Shown: one piece after another, positions 1 through 9,300 of the stretch | Numbering within the stretch: position 1 is the stretch's first letter | Layout of the letters: the number at the start of each line of letters is the position of its first letter | From: Firmicutes bacterium ADurb.Bin080 | Lineage (GTDB): Bacteria > Bacillota > Clostridia > Christensenellales > DTU072 | NCBI GenBank assembly: GCA_002070965.1 | Contig: MWEH01000133.1 | Span: 1-35,582, forward strand | Direction of reading: 5' to 3' | DNA length: 35,582 nt | Position numbers and translations under genes: made by a program | Notes under the pieces: generated by a model | What the model was told of the DNA's origin: nothing | Databases searched by the model: none | Seen by the model: the letters and a program-made list of their open reading frames with translations, nothing else

Positions 1-160
1 TGACTATTTTAAACCCATTATCCTTTGCTATTTTATTCAATATCTCTATCAATCTCAGTTCAATTTTATCGTTTAATACTTTATGCCTATATTTTACGCA
101 CCAAACAATATGATATTGAATGGATTATACATAACCCCTACCACGATATATTTCTGCCAT
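1..160 (-). pseudogene. tnpA: IS200/IS605 TnpA transposase, N-terminal fragment with in-frame stop
   Basis: Read on the minus strand from the ATG at 160, the translation begins MAEIYRGRGYV, hits TAA at 127-125, and continues in the same frame as SIQYHIVWCVKYRHKVL. This is the well-known start of the HUH (Y1) transposases of the IS200/IS605 family, which excise and insert single-stranded DNA. Family members usually have Tyr where the stop sits, so a TAT-to-TAA change is the simplest explanation. The gene runs off the left edge, so the catalytic HUH and Tyr residues are not visible. An AAGGA ribosome site lies about 10 bases upstream of the ATG. Translation could only restart after the stop, so the copy is probably dead. 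Family assignment is firm; inactivation is an inference. Confidence 0.8.
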
Positions 161-260
161 ATTTTTAAAATCCTTATTTGTAGTTTAACGTATGTATTGA
201 TACTCATCAAACACATCGTGGGTTTTAGTGTGCTTTTAATTCACATATGTAATTTATCGT

Positions 261-300
261 CGGCAATTCATCCCATGACTAAAGTCACAGGTGTTCTTGC
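261..300 (-). mobile_element. Probable IS200/IS605 left-end hairpin
   Basis: About 100 bases upstream of the tnpA start is an imperfect hairpin. GCAA (263-266) pairs with TTGC (297-300), and ATGACT (275-280) lies opposite AGTCAC (283-288) with an AA loop. Subterminal hairpins with this layout sit between the tip and tnpA in IS200-like elements, where they can block incoming transcription. The exact left tip and cleavage tetranucleotide could not be fixed. Confidence 0.5.
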
Positions 301-323
301 TATATTGAATAAATAATGTTCCG

Positions 324-345
324 AAAAAATTATTAGCTGAATAAT
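324..345 (-). terminator. Weak AT-rich terminator-like hairpin after the giant lipoprotein gene
   Basis: On the minus strand ATTATT-CAGCT-AATAAT is followed by a run of six T. It lies about 45 bases past the stop codon of the 3823-aa gene. The stem is all A-T, so it would be weak. It is the only terminator-like structure found downstream of that gene. Confidence 0.3.
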
Positions 346-390
346 ATATACAGAAGATGCTCTTTAAGAAAACTATGGACCTGCTAAAAA

Positions 391-3300
391 CTATGGAAGC
401 GAAATGTCCGTTCCGTTCTCACGGAAAACATTCTGCACCTTTATATCATTTCTCATCGGAACTGCCGACCTTATAGCAACATAATTACTTGCAAATAGAT
501 TGTCGAATATACTTACACTTGCCTTACTGCTATCAATTCTGATAGCTACTTTTCGGCAATTTTCAAATGTACTATCGCTTACATTAACATTCCCCGATAG
601 AACGTGGACAGCGTTTACTACATATTTAAACCTCGAGTTAGATATTTCCACAGATCCATACTCTATGTACAAGCCTGCAGCAAATCCCAAAATTGAAGTT
701 TGATCCATATATACCGTTCCTTTGAATCCCCAGTCAGTAGATATTGCTCTGGAATTTACTGTTGTCTGTTGAGAACCTCCAAGGAAGGGAAGGTCGATAA
801 ATGAAGATCTGTTAACCGTTAAGCTAGCGACATCCTTACCCACTCTAACGAGTGAAGAATCCGATTTTGCATACATCTTAACTATATCCAGTAAGAGTGC
901 TCCCTTGGTTACTCTTATTGAATCAAATACAACAGCAATCTCATCTATTTCTTCAGATAAATTATATGAACCCACAATGGAAACAGCAGCGTTTTTGTCA
1001 AGAGAGATATTACCGTAATTTCCAGCTCTGAGGTACAAACGTACTGTATCGCCATCTTTTATTAAAGCGAGAACATTATCTAGTTGGGCCTTGTTATCTA
1101 TTACCCTTGTGTTGGGAAGTGCCGCTGTGATGGAATATAGTCCATTAATTGCTCCGGAGATGACATAATTGCCATGATGAATTGATCCAAGATTTGAAAT
1201 AGCAAGTTCGTAATTTCCAACCATATGTCTTCTGGTTAGAGTCCCTCCAGTCCATGCCACTAAAATATTCCCAAATATTCCAATTTCATCCGTTCCTTGA
1301 AGTCCCGGAAGCTCAAGATTATCCGAATCCACTATTGTTACAGCACTGTTTAGTGGCAATAGTTGTTCCAGATAATCAGTTGATAAAGACCCAACTTTTA
1401 TTGTTATAGATTTAGGTCTAACCTCAATAATCTGGCCTTGTAATGCTTGGCTGGCAGGAGATCCGGGAATATTATAACTTGGATAGTTAGCTCCTCCGTT
1501 TATCGCTACATCTACCCTGTAAGTGCCTGCGTTTCTAAGTCTTGACCCTGCAGCCAATGTATATCCGCCAAGCACATCATAATATGTATATGTTACGATT
1601 ATGTCTCCAGGTATAGGATCTGGTAAGCCGTTAATGGGCACATTAAAGGATCTGCCGGAATAGTCAAGAATGTGTTCAAGTGAATATGTAACATTAATCT
1701 TGGTAATCTTTACTATTATTGAATAAGTTACTCCCTCTTCTATGTCATAATTCCTTTGATCTTCGCTAAATCTTACGGTCATATAATAATCGCCCGCATT
1801 AATTGGCCTTATTGAGCCGGAGTATTGAGGCGGCTCCCCGAAAACATAGTTTGCAAAGACCAATTGATATACAACTCCCTCCGGTATTCCTGCTATAGTC
1901 GGGATCCTTTCCTGTCCGTTGTATTCAAAAGTAACCTCTTGTCCTAAAGGTATCTCATCTCCAAGATGGAAGAATATGTTATCTCTTAAAACCTGAGCTT
2001 TAGAAATAACTAATCTGAACATTACTTCACCGGTGATATTATAATCATCCGTGTCCGAAATAACGACCTTAACCATATATGCGGGAGCACCAGGCATAGG
2101 AACATTCGTAGGTTGAGTTGTAATCCAAGTTGCGCCATTGTCAATACTATATAAGATAGTATACCCTTGAAGTTCTCCTAGCTTTCCGTCCGCCCTCAAG
2201 AAGTTTCCAAACGTAATATAATCTTCAATATCTAAAGGAGAACCTGTATAAATTCTGTCCAGGAAAGCACGGTTAATAGTCACTTCTTCCTGAGTAATTT
2301 GCTTTTTCTGCACGATTATGGTAAGTTTCCCCTCCACAATCGCACCATAAGCATTCTTGAAGTAACACTTTGCATCATATCTACCTGCCATGTTTGTGTT
2401 AACATCATCTAACACCCAGAGAGGTCTGATCCCTTCCACAGTGGTAGGAAGCTCGGAAGCCTTTATCACTGTTCCAAGCGGAACTGTATATGAACTCTGT
2501 TGGAAAACTGCTTCGCTAATTTCAATTCCAGTGTACTGATACTTTGTTATAGGTACTTCAAACGTAACCGTTAGTCTCTTAGCATCACTCTCAGAAGGAG
2601 CATCATTTCCAAATAATCGGGCGTTATCACTAAATGACAGGAATGTGTATGAACAATTAACAATAGCCTTCATTCTTGGTATATCATAAGTTATATTGTC
2701 AATCTCAATATACTCTCCATCACTTGTGACCACTATCCTGCGAGGAAGAAGAGTTGTTTCCGGTCCTGGAGCATAGGAGTTGTTTCTGCTTACTCCGATA
2801 GCAATAGTATCGGTAATGAAATTACCCTTTTGATACTCGGATATGGTTGTTTGAGTCCCGCCTATATTAATGACAGTGTCTACTGTCTTGATGGCGAATA
2901 ATTTCGGGTCTATTACCATTATATTAAAGATAATATTGTTATCATCTATAGTTCCGAGAGTAGCAGGAACATTAGTATATGTCCCTCCAAATCCCGAATC
3001 AGTTACTGATACATCAGTAGAAATACCGGCAAGAGCATTTGCATCGAAAGTGAGAGGAGCCCCTGCTATTTCGCTACTTCCGTCCGGATATTCGAACCTG
3101 TAATACAATCTTGAAGGGAGTTGATCGACAATAGGAATTCCTTTAAGAACATAGATAGTCCCGCCCTTTAAAGGCTCGGTAGTGACAACACCGCCGCCCA
3201 GGACAACCCTAGTATCAATGTCTCTCGCTTTTATCTTAAACTGGATTGCAACCTTAGTACCATATGCATTAAAATCAGCCATAAGGGTCATGAATCTTTC

Positions 3301-6300
3301 GCCGTTAGGTTGTTCAGTCACTATGCTGCCTGAAATAATCTCTGTCTTACTAAGGTAACTTGCATCGTAGTTCCAATCAATTGGGCTAGATTCTCCATAT
3401 CTTACAGGCATTGCCTGGTCCTTGAAGAAAACATCTAGTACACCCGGTAATTTTATATCGTATGGGTCAATATACCAAGAATCGTTTGCCTCTTGGTAAT
3501 TAATTATTGTCTCTCCGATTTGGACGGTAACCCCTTCAGATACACTTGTGTATTGAACAGTCCTATCTACAGTTGTCAGATTCAAATTAAGCTGAGTGCC
3601 CAGCCAACGAGGATTCTCAATAAGTTCCGCGCTATCGTTAGGATCGGTCGTTATGAAATTCCACCTGTCTGATACCACCTGATTGCCCTGTATTGTATCT
3701 GTATATGTTACTTTATATCCTCTTATCTTCGCGGTAATTGGATTCTGGGCCGTGGCAGGGACAAGTTCCACATCCTTGGAAATAACCCAGCCAACTTCAG
3801 AATAATTAAGAACGTTTCCAAGTCTTCCTATAGCCTCGTTGTAAATGGCCGTAGTCATGCTTGGATTAACATCCTGTCCATAAAACTCGAGCCTAAGGGT
3901 GTCTGGTAGTTTATACAAACTTTGGTCCAGTCTAGCCCTTTCATTTAAATACTTCAAGTTTGTAGCTATGGCGGGATTTGAAGTATACAGGTTGGGATTA
4001 ACTGGATCAACCTCAAAGTAGAAGCTTCTAGTTGAAGGTATCTGGGTCCCATTATTGGCGCCCCTTTCCATCAGTAAATAATTCCCTGCCTCTCCTTGTC
4101 TTGAATATCCAGCCACAGATGTATATACCCTTCTAACTGTTCTATTTAAGTAATAAACTTGAACTGTGAACGGTGTTTCAGCTCCTGTAGCATCAATTAT
4201 CCTTGCGGAAACTGTCCTCTTTCCTCCCCCAATATTAATGTTATATATACTTGTACTACTCGTAGAATCTGTGTCACTCCACAATATATCTACCTCACCT
4301 ATATTCACTATCTCGGGGGGTTGAATTTCTTGATTTGGATTTTCACCTCTCGCAAGTGCCGTAGTTGGAATAACAGGATTCAGAGGGTCAATTATCAAAT
4401 ATACGCTTCCATTTATGTTGTACCCATCATTTGGGCCAAACCCGAAGCTTATCTCATCTACAGGTATTTGCATATGGTTTAAGTTGTATATACTTTCTGT
4501 AGTAATCCTATTTTCTGGCAAGTTCTTATACATGTTTCTAAAAGTAATGGCAGAAGCAATGGTTAATCCTGGGTCCACTCCGTTCCAATCAATTACTCTT
4601 CTGTACTTACTTTCCTGGTCCAGTTTATCTATTGGATAAAAAACTAAAGCTGGCAGGAAAACAGATTGTTCGCCTAAAGGTCCGGCAAGAAAACTTACTT
4701 CAAAAGAGTCTGCAATAGAGGAATTGGAATACTTATTGAATTCAACAACATAATCGGATATTCCAAGAATCTCCTCAAATGTCCAAATGTCTGCTGTAAT
4801 CTGAAGTGCTATCTCCTGGCCAACAGTTCTTATCCCCGTTCCATAGCCTACACTACCATTTAAGTCTCTTGTAAATCCTCCGGTTACTGTTATATCATCA
4901 TCGACTAGCACCCTTCCCTCGGTAAACCACTTAATATCAGGTGTAACGGGGCTGGAAATTGCAAGATAATCAGCATATATACTTTCCTCGGAGTGGGAGG
5001 CAAAATCATAGTAAGCTGTGGTGACATTTGAATTCCCTGGCATATCACTAATCATAAGCCTAATTTCTTCGATTCCCGAAGCCAGTCCCATGTCCTCATC
5101 ATCTAAGGTGTGGAAAGTAGCTCCTACAAGCGAGGAGGGAATATCTCTAACTAATCCTTCAAACGGATTCGGATGTCCACCAATTCCACTAAACTTATAT
5201 TTTCTGTCATTAGCCGTGATTTCTTCCGGCTCGGTGTCTATCGTACGATCAAGAACGATTACTGTTAAAATGAAGTATTGAGGAGAATCTCCCTCGCCAA
5301 TTCCCGGCAAGAATCCGTAAAAGAAGTATCTTCCTCCCATATACATCGGGATGCTTGAATCCAAAATGTATTTCCCACTTGAGAGAACAAAGGGATATCC
5401 TTCCTCTCCGGGAGTAAGTATTATGGGCAAGGTCCCTCTTTCTGGGTACATAGTGTATTTGAATTCGGCCGAAATTGGTAGGGCAAATGTGTCTGTGTCG
5501 TAAGGATCAATATAATACCTTCCTTCTATCATCGCCTGAGACTCTGCGCCTGTTGATTTGTTGGCATAAAATACACTTTCAAGTTCACGGTTTAAGAACT
5601 CGATTTCAAACCAGCAGGAATCATTTCCATCGGGGAGTATTATTTTTACTCTTATTCGGGCATTGGGACCTCCAAAGGAATCTCCCATTGTATGTCCAAA
5701 CTTGTTATACGTTATTTCAGTAGCTGGAATATATTCCTCTGTCAAAACATTTTGAATCTGGAAGGAAATATCGCTATTTTCATTAAACGTGTATACTGCC
5801 TGATTTGGACCTATCTCCCCAAACCTTACATTCATTGCTTTTGGAATTACCAAAGCACCATTCTCTTCTGTTGGCCTCGTATATGGGTCAATTGAAGCCA
5901 AGGTCCCATTAAGTCCAATGCTTTCGTTATATACCCTGCCCCCACTGTCAAGAGAACTCACTTGTATATATAACTTGATCGGTTGTGTTTCTCCACTATA
6001 TCCAGTGATAGTACCGGTGGCAAACAATGTCTTTGCTAATCCTAAGTAACTTATATTCTGGGCTAATTTAAACGGATCAAACTGTGTGGGGTCCGAATCC
6101 AAAGCAAAATCTTCAGTGGGAATCCATCCATCATCCAGAGTAAATGACATATTTATATCACTGAAGAATGTTTCTGTCTTCTTTGGAATTATATCAATTG
6201 AGAGCCTTCCGTCTAATCCTAAAACTGGATAAACCTGATATACGTTGGATATATTCAATGTTCCATCTTTTATATCGTATATTCCCGTTCCGGATGTATT

Positions 6301-9300
6301 GTAATTAACCTCTTTCACATCCTTCTTGTTGAAGCTTAATCTTCTAATTATTTCTTTGCCATCCTGAAGATTGGATGTCAGGGTAATTATTCTTCCATCC
6401 CTGAATCTAAAGAAATCATATGGAACATAATTTATTATGTCTCCCGGATTAATTTCTCCATTAGGCCCCATCACATAGTCTAAGGATTTCCAGACTAGGC
6501 CATCATACTCCACAATACCACTGTTATAGTATTCTACAGAGAATGTAGATGGGAGAGTATACCCATCAATTCCTCCATAAACAGGAACTCCGAACTCATC
6601 AAAGGTTTCTATTCTCTCTGTAAACTCAGAGAATATCAAGGAATCTCTAACCGCTGTAACCGTTACAGTGAAACTTTGCTCGCAACTTCCAGGACCCAGT
6701 TTAGTTACCGTAAATGTAACTGAGGCCATTGTGTCCGAAATAGCTACTGTGTCATCTCCCGCGTAATACCATGGTTCTCTTTGGAAGAACATTATCTCAT
6801 CAAAATCTTCCCTTAATTCATACACCATTGAATATTCGGCTGGGATATCCTCTTCGAATCCAATAGAAACTCTCTTGAATAAATAATCGATATATTGAGA
6901 AGGAGTACAAACACCTGTTTTTGTATCTCCATTACCATCTATGAATGTTCCCACTAACATATACGGCTTGTTAAGCGTAATATTGATAGTATTTTCGCCA
7001 ACATAACTGTATGTACCTGTTTCCGGATCGGTCTCGATTATCTTCAATGTTTGAAGAATATGCACTGGAATTACGTCGTTTTCATCTTTAACCGTATAAT
7101 TTCTGTCTAGGTTAATGTAATTCAAATCTCTGATAACCTTTGAATCCACTCTAAACGCCATTGCAACAGTTTGTTCTCTGTTGGTTCCCGGCTGGATTCT
7201 TCCAGTCAAGATAACAAAGTCTCCAACATAATCGGCATCATTGTATATATCTCTACTTCCGAGCGGGCTCTTAAGAATACTTAACAGTTCCTCAAGATTA
7301 TCCCATTCAACAGTGATACCTGAACTCAGCTCGCTTCCGTCTTGGAATTGAACTCCCACGCTTAAATTGGGGTTTATCAAAGACTCATACAAAAGAGTGC
7401 TCTCTGGAGAATATGAGTCAACCGGCACATATGGAACGGAGTGTGTCCCCCCTTCATCCTCTTGTTCGTCAAGGATAATGTGCCCGGGAGTCATTCCGGT
7501 AGATACGCCATATATAATATCCGGAACGACAATTTTTTCATCAAACTGCAGATTCAAAACAATTGTTTGATCCAACATTCCACTTCCGCTGTCTGCTGAA
7601 AGCTTGGTTGTCACTATGTATGAGCCTCCTTGGAAAGGATAGGAATGAGTCAACGCATTCTCTTCCTCTTCAGTAAGCCAAAGCGCAGTATATTCTGTAT
7701 CCGGGATTCCGCTCAACTCACTAAATTTCAAAACAAAGGAAGTAGGCAACACTAGATTGTCATAAGGATTGAGATGTCTGATATAGTAATGTTTGGTGTT
7801 GTCTTCCCAGGTCTCCTCTTCAACAGGGAATGGTTCTCCCTGTTCATCCAACATTAACACGCTTTCATACTCTCCACTCTTATTGTGAATAATCATCGTG
7901 AGAATTTGATAATTATTTTCCGTTCCAATTCTTCCATATACAACAAAATACTCTTCCTCTGCTAAAGCATTTAAAATATTACCTTCGCTGTCTATTATGT
8001 TGTCAGGAGTCCCGTCTAGATTGGTGAACCAGGTCACATCATACCCTAAACGCTGTAATCTTCCCCTGTATGTCGCATCAATCCACACTTTAGAAGGAAG
8101 TCTGGTGTTAAATAACTCTTCACTATATGGGTCAAACTCAAAGAATGATCCGAGTTCACTATTATAATCAAAGGCTGCATAGGATATCCTCACCGGCTCT
8201 CTTCTGGTGGCATCCGGAAGAATTTTCCCCAAAGAATCATATGTTATTTCGCTAATTACCTGAATTGTATCCGGCAAAGTGCCTACTACTCTGGTTGGGC
8301 AGGTTACCGTTAACCTTATCAACTGTTTACCGGCATAATCGTCTCCAAAATATGCCTGAGTAATGTTTGTCTTTCCACTGTCTAAGGGGTAAATGGCCCT
8401 ATCCACTGTGACTTGATTTGCCACTTTGTGGTTCCAATCCAACCCTCCCGGATAAAAACCATCAAATTTATCATCATTTGACGTGTAACCTTCCGGTCTT
8501 GTTCCAACAATACGGTATTTCCCCGATTCAAAATAAATCCTTATCTCGTTGGCGGGAAGCATTTCGGAAGCTCCAGCTTCAAAAACTGTTGTTGCCGGTA
8601 TCGCATATGTATTCTGCTTTAAGGCATCTACTGTGTAATACCCTTCATTTTCGTCGTTAATCTGAATATGTGAAACTATCTTGGCTAGAACCGTAACCTC
8701 TAGAGCAATCCTAAGATTATTATATTGGGCTACAACGGTATATAATCCTCCGGAGAAACTTATCATCGACAGATCAAAGCCCCAATCAAAGTCTTCAAGA
8801 TACTCTTTTCTAAAAGTATTCTGTTGCCCTCTAATATTCGATTCAAATGTCAATTCAAGCGTTGTCGGGGCTAATTCTCCCCCAGCTTCTCTGTATACTA
8901 TTGGATTATATGTTTTCCCTAACGCGGCTGCATCCATTTTCTTTATTGAGTAGTCATAAGGATCTATGGTAACTTTAGCAACTATAGGAATATCGTTGTA
9001 ATAATCATCCTCCGGAACAACAACTACCGAGTTCAATACTTCTACAATCATATTGAAGGTCGTTTCTGCAATGCTTCCTTCTCCAATTATTACCTCATAT
9101 TCATCCGCGGGAATCCCACTATAGACTTGTTTGATGTTTGTATTATTGTATGGGAAGCCTTCTATTCTATATCTCAGACTTCCTATAGTTCCATCCTGAT
9201 AAATAACCTGCATAAGTTCGGGCATAGGAGTGATGTCTGCAGGGTCAATAATCATGTAAGCGTTTCTTAAATCCCTGACGATTCTGGTCCCGTTTGCTTG

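Noticed and set aside
367..397. Direct repeat of CCATAGTTTT at the end of the 3823-aa gene
   Set aside because: It is short, AT-rich and explained by chance; no target-site duplication or element boundary could be tied to it.
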